This document shows, piece after piece, positions 1 to 5,258 of a stretch of 5,263 bases of DNA. The stretch comes from Steroidobacteraceae bacterium. GTDB lineage: Bacteria; Pseudomonadota; Gammaproteobacteria; Steroidobacterales; Steroidobacteraceae. The position numbers and the translations under genes are program-made. The notes under the pieces are model-generated. The model did not search any database. It worked only from the letters and a program-made list of their open reading frames with translations, and had not been told where the DNA came from. The stretch covers positions 1-5,263 of the forward strand of contig JAJTCR010000133.1 of assembly GCA_021325695.1 (NCBI GenBank). Direction: 5' to 3'. Each line of letters opens with the position of its first letter. The stretch's first letter is position 1.

Positions 1-1002
1 GGCACGCTGCAGCTGGACCTCGAGCTGCAGTCGTTCGACCAGCCCGTGTGGTCCGCCGTGCAGGCCGCGCGACCGCGGGCCGACGCGAAGGGCGTGACGC
101 TGGACTACGAGCGACGCGCGCCGCCCGTCATGGTCACGATCGACGCCGACCGTATGGAACAGGTCGTCAACAACCTGCTGGTCAATGCGATCAAGTTCAC
201 GCCGGCCGGCGGCCGCGTCACGGTCAGCGTGCAATCGGTCGCGGACGCGGCGGAACTCGTCGTCACCGACACCGGCGAGGGCATCGACCCCGAATTCCTG
301 CCGCACGTCTTCACGCCTTTCCGACAGGCCGACAGCTCGACGGCTCGCCGCCACGGGGGGCTCGGGCTGGGCCTCGCGATCGTCGACAACCTGGTTCGGC
401 TGCACGGCGGCACGGTGCAGGCCGACAGTGCAGGCGTCGGCCGGGGCGCCCGCGTAACCGTGCGACTGCCAGTCGCCGCCGGCGCCGAGGCAACCGCCGG
501 CACGACGTCGCGAAACGCGACGCTGCAGGCGATGCACGTCACCGAACTGGCGGGTGTACGCGTGATCGTCGTGGACGATGAAGCCGACGTTCGCTCCGCC
601 GTCGCGCGGCTGCTCGAACAGGCCGGCGCGAGCGTCGTGTGTCTCGATTCTGGTACGACAATCGCCGAGGTCCTCGCCGAGCATCGACCGCACGTGCTCC
701 TGTTCGACCTCGGCATGCCGGGCGAGGATGGCTACAGCCTGATCCGGCGCGTCCGGGGCTTGCCGACGGCCGCGGGTGGCACGACACCTGCGGTCTCGCT
801 CACGGCGCACGCGCGCAGCGAGGATCGCGCCCGGGCGCTCGCGGCGGGCTTCAACGAGCACCTGCCGAAGCCGATCGAGGTGCAGCGGCTCATAGCGGCC
901 ATCCGTGAACTCGCCGCGTGCAGCGGCGTGTCGGTCACGACGGCCGCCAACGAGAGCGATGCGACGGCATACGCCGGATCGTCGGGCACTGGCGTCGCCT
1001 GA
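1..1002 (+). CDS. Hybrid sensor histidine kinase, C-terminal part (HATPase_c + receiver), 5' truncated by window edge
   Basis: The frame is open from base 1, so this is the last 333 residues of a longer protein; the GTG at 46 is internal. Counting from base 1, an HATPase_c domain spans about residues 38-158. It has the N box (NNLLVNAIKFTP, key Asn near 57), the G1 box DTGEGI (Asp90), an F-box-like FTPFRQAD, and the G2 box GLGLGL (120-125). After a linker of about 25 residues, a receiver domain covers roughly 185-305, with the acidic pair Asp192/Asp193, phospho-acceptor Asp236 in FDLGMPGEDG, Thr268 and Lys290 in LPKPIE. All catalytic residues are present, so both domains look functional. By family knowledge, the kinase autophosphorylates a histidine in an upstream DHp domain and passes phosphate to the fused receiver. 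That histidine, the sensor domains and any membrane segments lie outside the window, so the signal is unknown. No DNA-binding output domain follows the receiver; the tail is about 30 low-complexity residues. Confidence 0.95.
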   Translation, partial: GTLQLDLELQSFDQPVWSAVQAARPRADAKGVTLDYERRAPPVMVTIDADRMEQVVNNLLVNAIKFTPAGGRVTVSVQSVADAAELVVTDTGEGIDPEFLPHVFTPFRQADSSTARRHGGLGLGLAIVDNLVRLHGGTVQADSAGVGRGARVTVRLPVAAGAEATAGTTSRNATLQAMHVTELAGVRVIVVDDEADVRSAVARLLEQAGASVVCLDSGTTIAEVLAEHRPHVLLFDLGMPGEDGYSLIRRVRGLPTAAGGTTPAVSLTAHARSEDRARALAAGFNEHLPKPIEVQRLIAAIRELAACSGVSVTTAANESDATAYAGSSGTGVA

Positions 1003-1047
1003 CGACACTTTTCTCGACACGACAACAAGACGACAGGGGGAACGACA
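1002..1047 (+). repeat. Four ACGACA direct repeats in the leader of the small membrane protein
   Basis: ACGACA occurs at 1002-1007, 1019-1024, 1030-1035 and 1042-1047, filling the gap between the kinase stop codon and the next start codon. Start-to-start spacings are 17, 11 and 12 bases, the last two close to one helical turn. Three copies belong to a longer CGACAC (1003, 1015, 1043). The copies are visible directly; a function as regulator site or as unstructured, purine/C-rich translation leader is inference. Chance is possible in such a GC-rich, CGA-rich genome. Confidence 0.4.
1035..1040 (+). promoter_or_regulatory. Ribosome binding site that sets the start of the small membrane protein
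   Basis: AGGGGG lies 8 bases before the ATG at 1049. The frame is open further upstream, to 905 inside the kinase gene, but only this ATG has a well-placed Shine-Dalgarno-like sequence and gives a protein that begins just before its first membrane helix. Confidence 0.7.
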
Positions 1048-1048
1048 C

Positions 1049-1498
1049 ATGTCTACGGAAGCCCGGGCGGTGACGCCCGCACGCGCGGACTGGAAACTGT
1101 GGGTGGTCGGCATCGTCGCGCTGCTCTGGAACGGAATGGGCGCGCTCGACTACGTGATGACGCAGACCAGGAACGCTGCGTACATGGCGCAGTTCACGCC
1201 CGAGCAGCTCGAATACTTCTACGGCTTCCCGGCCTGGGTCGTGGCCCTCTGGGCGATCGCGGTGTGGGGCGGGGTGCTGGCGTCGGTGCTGCTGTTGCTG
1301 CGCAGGCGCCTCGCCGAGCACGTGTTCCTCGTCTCGTTCCTGGCGATGGTGGTCACGACGATCCACAACTTCGTGCTCACCGACGGCATGGAGAAGATGG
1401 GCGGCGGCGCCGCTGCGTTCTCGGCCGTCATTTTCGTGGTGGCGCTCGGGCTTTACCTGTACTCACGCCAGCTCGCGCGCCGTGGCGTACTGACCTGA
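1049..1498 (+). CDS. Small four-helix integral membrane protein, uncharacterised family
   Basis: A 149-residue protein starting at the ATG with AGGGGG 8 bases upstream. About 15 polar residues precede four hydrophobic helices at roughly 16-35, 62-84, 91-110 and 121-137. The 36-61 loop is polar and contains DYVMTQTRNAAYM and PEQLEYFYGFPAW. An RRR follows helix 2 (85-87), which suggests that loop is cytoplasmic. I recall close relatives in proteobacteria with the same DYxMTQTRN, FTPEQLEYFYGFPAW and TTIHNF motifs, named hypothetical or, without good support, sugar transporter. Four helices and 149 residues are far short of an MFS transporter, so I would not use that name. Polar residues within or beside the helices (Asn28, Asp34, His106, Asn107) may be functional. 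It starts 46 bases after the kinase gene on the same strand and could be cotranscribed with it. Function unknown. Confidence 0.88.
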   Translation: MSTEARAVTPARADWKLWVVGIVALLWNGMGALDYVMTQTRNAAYMAQFTPEQLEYFYGFPAWVVALWAIAVWGGVLASVLLLLRRRLAEHVFLVSFLAMVVTTIHNFVLTDGMEKMGGGAAAFSAVIFVVALGLYLYSRQLARRGVLT

Positions 1499-1524
1499 TC
1501 GTTGGCGCGGCGACCGGCGTGAGA

Positions 1525-1565
1525 CGGCGGGTCAGTGCCTGTCGGACTGCACCGGCTGACCGCCG
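1525..1565 (+). terminator. Extended stem-loop after the membrane protein gene (terminator-like, no U-tract)
   Basis: CGGCGGGTCAG (1525-1535) pairs with CTGACCGCCG (1556-1565) as ten base pairs with one bulged G. The stem can continue inward through TGC (1536-1538) with GCA (1549-1551), leaving an unpaired CCGG (1552-1555) on the 3' side. It begins 27 bases after the stop codon at 1498. No T-run follows, so classical intrinsic termination is doubtful; it could instead be a 3'-end stabiliser or an attenuator ahead of the VOC gene. Confidence 0.4.
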
Positions 1566-1585
1566 CGTGGCGACGCGACTACGCT
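1556..1585 (+). promoter_or_regulatory. Candidate sigma70-type promoter for the VOC-GFA pair
   Basis: CTGACC (1556-1561) resembles a -35 box (TTGACA) and TACGCT (1580-1585) a weak -10 box, 18 bases apart and about 30 bases before the VOC start codon. The -35 candidate is the 3' arm of the stem-loop at 1525-1565. Each box departs from consensus at two or three positions, so this is only a suggestion. Confidence 0.25.
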
Positions 1586-1614
1586 GAACGTCCAGCAGAC
1601 ACGGAGGTCGCACC

Positions 1615-2031
1615 ATGCTGCAACACGCCCCGATGTACTCGTATATTCCCGCGAAGGACCTCGACCGCGCGCGACGTTTCTACGAAGGCAAGGTCGGGCT
1701 CAAGGCGAACATGGAAGTCGCCGGCGGGGTGGTGTACCAATTCGGCAAAGGCACGGCCTGTTTCCTCTACACGACGCCGAACGCCGGCACCTCGCAGGCG
1801 AGCCAGGCGTTCTGGGACGTCGAGGACATCGAACGTGAAGTCGCGGAACTCAAGCGTCGCGGCATCGAATTCGAGCGCTACGAGGGAATGACGAACGTCG
1901 ACGCCAACGGGATCTCGACCGAAGGCGGCGCACGCGCCGCCTGGTTCAAGGATTCCGAGGGCAACACCATGGCGTTGATCCAGACACTGGACGCCCCGAA
2001 GCCGGCCGGGTCGACACCATCGAAGGACTGA
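1615..2031 (+). CDS. VOC-superfamily (glyoxalase/bleomycin-resistance fold) protein
   Basis: A 138-residue protein with GGAGG at 1603-1607, 7 bases before the ATG. It has the layout of a single VOC unit (two beta-alpha-beta-beta-beta modules). Module one opens with MYSYIPAKDLDRARRFYEGKVGL (split as positions 7-29), the usual start in which a DL pair precedes the FY...LGL helix. Module two opens around FWDVEDIEREVAELKRRGIEF and closes with WFKDSEGNTMALIQ. VOC proteins are dioxygenases, isomerases, lyases or resistance proteins that usually bind a divalent metal. Here the His position of strand 1 appears to be a Tyr and the Glu position after the final D-x-x-G turn an Ala, so canonical metal binding looks lost. 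That fits a group of small VOC proteins ending in AWFxDSEGN with no known reaction. The gene is 14 bases upstream of the GFA gene, implying cotranscription. Family assignment is firm; substrate is unknown. Confidence 0.92.
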   Translation: MLQHAPMYSYIPAKDLDRARRFYEGKVGLKANMEVAGGVVYQFGKGTACFLYTTPNAGTSQASQAFWDVEDIEREVAELKRRGIEFERYEGMTNVDANGISTEGGARAAWFKDSEGNTMALIQTLDAPKPAGSTPSKD

Positions 2032-2045
2032 GCGGAGATCGAACC

Positions 2046-2402
2046 ATGGCGACGACGCACAACGGCAGCTGCCACTGCGGCAAGGTGGCGTTCCAGGTCG
2101 AGGGCGACATCGACAGCGCCATGTCCTGCAACTGCTCGATCTGCCAGCGCAAGGGCTCGCTGCTCTGGTTCGTGCCGCGCGACAAGCTGCGCCTGCTCAC
2201 GCCCGAGGATGCCGCGAGCACCTATACGTTCCACAAGCACGCGATCAAGCACCGGTTCTGCCCGACGTGCGGGATTCACCCGTATGGCGAAGGCACGGAC
2301 CCGAAAGGCAACAGGACGGCGGCGATCAACATCCGCTGTCTCGAGGACATCGAGCTCGAGTCGATTCCCGTGAAGAAGTTCGACGGACGGTCGCTGCCGT
2401 AA
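2046..2402 (+). CDS. GFA-family zinc protein (glutathione-dependent formaldehyde-activating enzyme-like / CENP-V fold)
   Basis: A complete 118-residue protein with GGAG at 2034-2037, 8 bases before the ATG. The signature cysteines are all present: C-x-C at 9 and 11 (GSCHCG), C-x-C-x2-C at 28, 30 and 33 (SCNCSICQRKG), and C-x2-C at 72 and 75 (FCPTCGIHPYGEG). By comparison with characterised Gfa, 9/11/72/75 should hold a structural zinc and 28/30/33 the second, catalytic or glutathione-linked site. The C-terminal NIRCLEDIELESIPVKKFDG segment (positions 95-114), with Cys98, is typical of a short GFA subgroup. Gfa was proposed to speed formation of S-hydroxymethylglutathione from formaldehyde and glutathione, but that activity is disputed and most family members are untested, so formaldehyde should not be assumed. 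No signal peptide is visible, so it is cytosolic. It is the second gene of a likely two-gene unit with the VOC protein. Confidence 0.93.
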   Translation: MATTHNGSCHCGKVAFQVEGDIDSAMSCNCSICQRKGSLLWFVPRDKLRLLTPEDAASTYTFHKHAIKHRFCPTCGIHPYGEGTDPKGNRTAAINIRCLEDIELESIPVKKFDGRSLP

Positions 2403-2407
2403 GCACA

Positions 2408-2423
2408 CGCGGCGGCAGCCGCG
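2408..2423 (+). terminator. GC-rich hairpin just after the GFA stop codon
   Basis: CGCGGC (2408-2413) and GCCGCG (2418-2423) form a perfect 6-bp stem around a GGCA loop, starting 5 bases after the stop codon. No T-run follows. The placement suggests the 3' end of the VOC-GFA transcript or an RNA stabiliser, but such stems arise easily in GC-rich DNA. Confidence 0.3.
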
Positions 2424-2453
2424 CGTCCGGACCGGGAGGCAGAGATTCCCCAG

Positions 2454-3020
2454 ATGGCTTCCCTGCTGCGAAGCCGAGAGGCGACGACGACGACGATGCT
2501 TGCCGCGGTCGCCGCGGCGTTGCTCGGCCCTGCGCTCGTCCGGGCCACGACATCGCTGCCGCCGAGCGGCGAGCTTACCTGCGAGCGCGCGGCGATCGGC
2601 GAATGCGATTTCCGCGATCCGACGAGCCGGTTCGCCTTCGACTGGCCGAGCGACTGGCCGGCGAGACGGCTCAAGGTCGTCACCGAGACCGGGCCCCGGG
2701 CCCGGGCCCGCCAGCTCGACGCCGTGCGCTGGATCTCGGTCGAATACGTCCCGGACGACCCCACGCAACCCGAGGCTTCGCTGCTGCAGGTGACCGTGCT
2801 CGAACGGGCCGACTGGATCGCACAGTGGACTCGCCGGAACGCAGTGGTCGCCGCGGGCGTCGAGGTGGCCTCGGGCGGCCAGTTCGTCGCGATCGCCTGG
2901 ACGCAGGCCTCGAATCCGTACCCGCCCGAGTCGCGCGACGCGGACATCTTCGAGGCGCTGCGCCCGACCGCGGCCGACGTGAGTCGGCTCGTGCGATTCG
3001 TGGCTGCCGCACCGCGGTAG
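2454..3020 (+). CDS. Putative exported protein of unknown function
   Basis: I do not recognise this 188-residue protein. The N-terminus looks like a Sec signal peptide: basic residues in 6-8, a short TTTT stretch, a hydrophobic core at about 15-29 (MLAAVAAALLGPALV) and a plausible cleavage site after VRA at 31. The mature part has two cysteines (43 and 51) that could form a periplasmic disulfide. A segment RFAFDWPSDWPARRLKV (59-75) resembles the opening of secreted beta-rich domains with an F-x-x-P-x-x-W pattern. Alternating hydrophobic strands follow (VRWISVEYV, LLQVTVLER, QFVAIAWTQ) and then a helical end. There is no lipobox cysteine at the cleavage site, so it is probably soluble. GGGAGG at 2434-2439 is a good Shine-Dalgarno sequence but sits 14 bases from the ATG, longer than usual; AGAG at 2441-2444 is nearer. 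The internal ATG at 2496 has no such site and would cut into the signal peptide. It lies 51 bases after the GFA gene. Confidence 0.75.
   Translation: MASLLRSREATTTTMLAAVAAALLGPALVRATTSLPPSGELTCERAAIGECDFRDPTSRFAFDWPSDWPARRLKVVTETGPRARARQLDAVRWISVEYVPDDPTQPEASLLQVTVLERADWIAQWTRRNAVVAAGVEVASGGQFVAIAWTQASNPYPPESRDADIFEALRPTAADVSRLVRFVAAAPR
2482..2496 (+). repeat. CGA x5 microsatellite in the signal peptide coding region
   Basis: Five tandem CGA triplets encode the Thr run (residues 11-14) in the n-region of the putative exported protein. Gain or loss of a unit would stay in frame and alter only the length of the signal peptide's leading segment. Confidence 0.6.
2689..2712. repeat. 24-base pure G/C palindromic tract within the exported protein gene
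   Basis: Every base from 2689 to 2712 is G or C. The tract contains three GGGCCC units (2691-2696, 2698-2703 and 2704-2709), the first separated from the second by a single C. It encodes the GPRARAR region (about residues 80-86) between two predicted beta strands. It is self-complementary and could fold as a hairpin or slip during replication or sequencing. Confidence 0.6.
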
Positions 3021-3106
3021 CGCTGACGGCGCGCTGCACGACGTCGCCACGGCAGCAGGTCTGGCAAGCGAGGCGGGCAGCCCCGGTCGGTGGCGTATCG
3101 GAGAAC

Positions 3107-3125
3107 GGGAGCCGCCATCGCTCCC
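3107..3125 (+). terminator. Stem-loop between the exported and small membrane protein genes
   Basis: GGGAGC (3107-3112) and GCTCCC (3120-3125) form a perfect 6-bp stem with a 7-base loop, followed only by TT. It lies 87 bases past the stop codon at 3020 in a 180-base gap, so it may end the upstream transcript or belong to the leader of the next gene. Weak as an intrinsic terminator. Confidence 0.3.
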
Positions 3126-3141
3126 TTGGCCGACTTCATCG

Positions 3142-3177
3142 ATGTGCCGCTGCCGCGAAAATGTGCGGCAAATGTGC
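3142..3177 (+). repeat. Cluster of ATGTGC direct repeats with an internal inverted repeat
   Basis: ATGTGC occurs at 3142-3147, 3161-3166 and 3172-3177. The last two belong to AAATGTGC copies at 3159 and 3170, exactly 11 bases apart. TGCCGC is duplicated head to tail (3145-3150, 3151-3156), and the second copy is the inverted complement of GCGGCA at 3165-3170, giving a 6-bp stem with an 8-base loop. The cluster ends 23 bases before the next start codon, where an operator or leader structure could act. Function is inference. Confidence 0.45.
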
Positions 3178-3188
3178 AGGCACGACAC

Positions 3189-3193
3189 AGGAG
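3189..3193 (+). promoter_or_regulatory. Ribosome binding site that sets the start at 3201
   Basis: AGGAG lies 7 bases before the ATG at 3201. The frame is open back to a GTG at 3090, but that extension reads through the stem-loop and repeat cluster and gives 37 residues with no family resemblance, so 3201 is preferred. Confidence 0.75.
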
Positions 3194-3200
3194 CTGCTTC

Positions 3201-3617
3201 ATGAACGCACGGCAACTGGCCCGCGGCCTCGGCTGGTTCAGCATCGGGCTCGGATTCGCGGAATTGATCGCCCCGGGGCGCATTTCCAGCAAGCTCGGCC
3301 TGCAGGGTGAAAAAGGCGCCGTGCAGGCGTTCGGCCTGCGCGAACTGCTCTCGGGCGCGGCCATCCTCGCGAGCAAGGGGCGTGCCCCGCACTGGCTCTG
3401 GGCGCGCGTCGCCGGCGACGTCATGGACATGGGGTTGCTGCAGACCGCCCACCCGGTCGGGGCGGAGCGACGCACGACGTTGAACGTCGCCAAGGTGGCC
3501 GTGCTCGGCGCCGCGGCGCTCGACCTGATCGCTGCGCAGAAGCTCACGCGACAGTCGAAGTCACGTCGGCGCCGGCTCGCGCGCAGGATCCCGCTGGTGA
3601 ATCGCCGGTTCGCCTGA
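3201..3617 (+). CDS. Small membrane-associated protein with basic C-terminal tail, uncharacterised
   Basis: A 138-residue protein from the ATG preceded by AGGAG. Moderately hydrophobic segments lie at about 8-25 (RGLGWFSIGLGFAELIAP region), 44-57 (FGLRELLSGAAILA), 65-80 (WLWARVAGDVMDMGLL) and 96-112 (VAKVAVLGAAALDLIAA). The last 26 residues are strongly basic (KSRRRRLARR), which suggests a cytoplasmic tail touching lipid or nucleic acid. The motifs LGWFSIGLGxAELxAP, GLREL and WLWxRVAGDxMD match, from memory, a region that in other proteobacteria is often found in front of a SRPBCC/cyclase-dehydrase domain. Here no such domain follows, so this appears to be a stand-alone version. Function unknown. 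It converges with the regulator gene, with only 24 bases between their stop codons, and the 180-base gap before it suggests its own promoter, although none is clear. Confidence 0.82.
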   Translation: MNARQLARGLGWFSIGLGFAELIAPGRISSKLGLQGEKGAVQAFGLRELLSGAAILASKGRAPHWLWARVAGDVMDMGLLQTAHPVGAERRTTLNVAKVAVLGAAALDLIAAQKLTRQSKSRRRRLARRIPLVNRRFA

Positions 3618-3628
3618 CGGAGGCCGTC
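3616..3628. terminator. Short hairpin in the 24-base convergent gap (weak)
   Basis: GACGG (3616-3620) and CCGTC (3624-3628) pair around an AGG loop, overlapping the stop codon of the membrane protein gene and lying between two convergent genes. Neither strand has an adjacent T-run. It is the only candidate bidirectional terminator here. Confidence 0.25.
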
Positions 3629-3641
3629 GGCGCAGGGTCCC

Positions 3642-5258
3642 TCAAAACCCGAGTTGCTCGAGCGACTGCAGCACGCGCATCCGCGGCTCGGCGGGCCGCA
3701 TCGGGAACGCGCGGAAGAAATCCTCGCGGGTGAGCTGCGGGCTGCGCTCCCGCACGTTGGTCGCCCAGTCGGCCGCGCGGTTCGCGTGGCCCGCCAGCGC
3801 GTGTGAAGCCGCCGCGATCATCGCGATCAGCACGTGCGCGCCCGGCGCGCGCGCGGCTCGATCACCCCACTGCGACGCGGCGTCGTCCTCCGCGAGCGTC
3901 ATGTGGCCCAGCGCCCGGGTTCCCAGCATGGCGTAGTGCAGCGGGTCGAGCGGGCTCAGCCGCATCGCGTGGTCGACGTGCTCGCGGCCGTCGAGGCCGC
4001 GGCCGGCCAGCGTCTCGGTCCACGCCCGTGCGTAGACCCCCTGCGCGAAGTTGGGGCTCAGGGTGGTGGAGCGTTCGAGCCAGCCGAGCGCGGTGTCGAG
4101 TTCCCCGGTGAGCCAGTACGTGCGTCCCATCGTGAAATTCACGAAGGGGTCGAGCGGGTCCAGCGCGAGTGCCCGTTCGGCGAAGCTGCGTGCACGCGCC
4201 GCTTCCCCGGCCACGTCGTCGGTCTGGTGCAGGAACGCGGCCTGGAAATGCACGAACGAGAGCCCCGCGTGTGCGCGGGCAAACCGCGGATCGCGCTGCA
4301 CCGCGAGCTCGAACAATGCCTTCGCGTGGGCCGTGTCGATGCGGTTGAAGCGATAGACGTGCTGCAGTCCCAGGTGGAACGCCGACCACGCGTCGAGGCT
4401 CTCGGTCGCGCCGAGGCGGGCGAGCGTGGCTTCGTGCAGCGGGATCCGCAGCTCGAGCGCCGCGAGGATGCTCGCGCGAATCTCCGTGCGCACCTGGTGG
4501 ATGTCGTCGGCCGGCACCTCGTAGTGCTCCGCCCAGACGACGCCGCCGTCGCGCGTGTCGACCAGTTCGACCGACACGTGCACGCGCGCACCGCGCGACT
4601 GCTCGATCGTGCCCGACAGGCAGTAGCGCACGCCGAGCAGGCGACCGATTTCGAAGGCGTCGATCTCCTGGTCGCGCAGCCGGAACGACGAGGCGCGTGC
4701 CGTGACGAACAGCCAGCGCAGCCGCGACAGGTCGACGATCAGTTCGTGCGGCAACGCGTCGGCCAGCGTCACCGTGTACGGGTCGCTCGCGGAACCCGCC
4801 AGGCGAAACGGCAGCACCGCGATCGACGGCTGCTTCGGTTCCGGCAGGCCGTGCGGTGCTGCGACGAGCGGGGAATCGGCAGCCGTCGCGAGCATCGGTA
4901 AGGACGGCGACAACGGGGGCGAGGTCGCAGGCGGCGCCGAGGCGGCGATCCGCACGTCCGCGACGAACTGGAAACCACGCCCGTGGACCGTGCGGATGAA
5001 GCGCTGCGACCGGCCGTCGTCGCCCAGCGCCTGGCGCGCGGATTTGACCCGGCTCGCGAGCGCCGAATCCGTGACGATGCGGCCGTCCCAGATCTTCTCG
5101 AAGAGTTCGTCCTTGCTGACCATGCGGTCGCGGGCATCGACCAGCAGCGCGAGCAGCGCGAACACCTGCGGCTCGAGCGCGATCCGCTCGCCGCTGCCCT
5201 GCGCGCGAAGCTCGATCCGATCGAGGTCGAGCTCGAAGTCGCCGAACCGGTACAGCAT
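3642..5258 (-). CDS. OmpR/CadC-type winged-helix regulator with TolB-like and TPR domains
   Basis: A complete 538-residue protein. Residues 4-101 form a Trans_reg_C winged helix: a beta-sheet start (YRFGDFELDLDRIELR), the LEPQVFALLALLV helix, VSKDELFEKIWDGRIVTDSALASRVKSARQALGDD (48-82, containing the recognition helix) and the wing RTVHGRGFQFV. A Pro/Ala-rich linker (about 105-143) follows. Residues 144-272 match the TolB-N-like domain of many such regulators: PSIAVLPF, then helices and LLGVRYCLSGTIEQ, VHVSVELVDTRDGGVVWAEHY. The rest is helical with five or six TPR-like units (about 305-500), clearest around RARSFAERALALDPLDPFVNF and ELDTALGWLERSTTLSPNF. It has no receiver domain, so it is a one-component regulator that probably senses through its C-terminal half. 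CadC itself has a membrane helix between DNA-binding and sensor parts; none is visible here. Only five bases precede the ATG, so its promoter and any divergent target are off the right edge. Target and signal unknown. Confidence 0.93.
   Translation of the reverse strand: MLYRFGDFELDLDRIELRAQGSGERIALEPQVFALLALLVDARDRMVSKDELFEKIWDGRIVTDSALASRVKSARQALGDDGRSQRFIRTVHGRGFQFVADVRIAASAPPATSPPLSPSLPMLATAADSPLVAAPHGLPEPKQPSIAVLPFRLAGSASDPYTVTLADALPHELIVDLSRLRWLFVTARASSFRLRDQEIDAFEIGRLLGVRYCLSGTIEQSRGARVHVSVELVDTRDGGVVWAEHYEVPADDIHQVRTEIRASILAALELRIPLHEATLARLGATESLDAWSAFHLGLQHVYRFNRIDTAHAKALFELAVQRDPRFARAHAGLSFVHFQAAFLHQTDDVAGEAARARSFAERALALDPLDPFVNFTMGRTYWLTGELDTALGWLERSTTLSPNFAQGVYARAWTETLAGRGLDGREHVDHAMRLSPLDPLHYAMLGTRALGHMTLAEDDAASQWGDRAARAPGAHVLIAMIAAASHALAGHANRAADWATNVRERSPQLTREDFFRAFPMRPAEPRMRVLQSLEQLGF

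Noticed and set aside
550..1002. A separate response regulator gene
   Set aside because: The receiver is in the same uninterrupted frame as the kinase ATPase domain and has no start codon with a ribosome binding site, so it is a fused receiver.
905..1498. Upstream start for the four-helix membrane protein
   Set aside because: It would overlap the kinase receiver region and add 48 Arg/Thr-rich residues. The ATG at 1049 has a well-spaced ribosome binding site.
1615..2031. Calling the VOC protein glyoxalase I (gloA)
   Set aside because: The usual His and Glu metal ligands are not at their expected positions and the motifs fit a different small VOC group.
2267..3310. A 347-codon plus-strand frame overlapping the GFA and exported protein genes
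   Set aside because: It starts inside the GFA gene in another frame and encodes an Arg/Gly-rich product without motifs. The competing frames have cysteine signatures, a signal peptide and ribosome binding sites.
1878..3452. A 524-codon open frame on the minus strand
   Set aside because: It runs antisense across the end of the VOC gene, all of the GFA and exported protein genes and most of the small membrane protein gene. Its translation is rich in Arg/Ala/Pro low-complexity sequence and shows no family motif, as expected for shadow frames in GC-rich DNA.
2276..3547. A 423-codon open frame on the minus strand
   Set aside because: Antisense to three better-supported genes, with Ser/Arg/Ala-rich sequence and no recognisable domain.
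3834..4901. A 355-codon plus-strand frame antisense to the regulator
   Set aside because: The minus strand encodes clear winged-helix, TolB-like and TPR sequence throughout, so this frame is a shadow.
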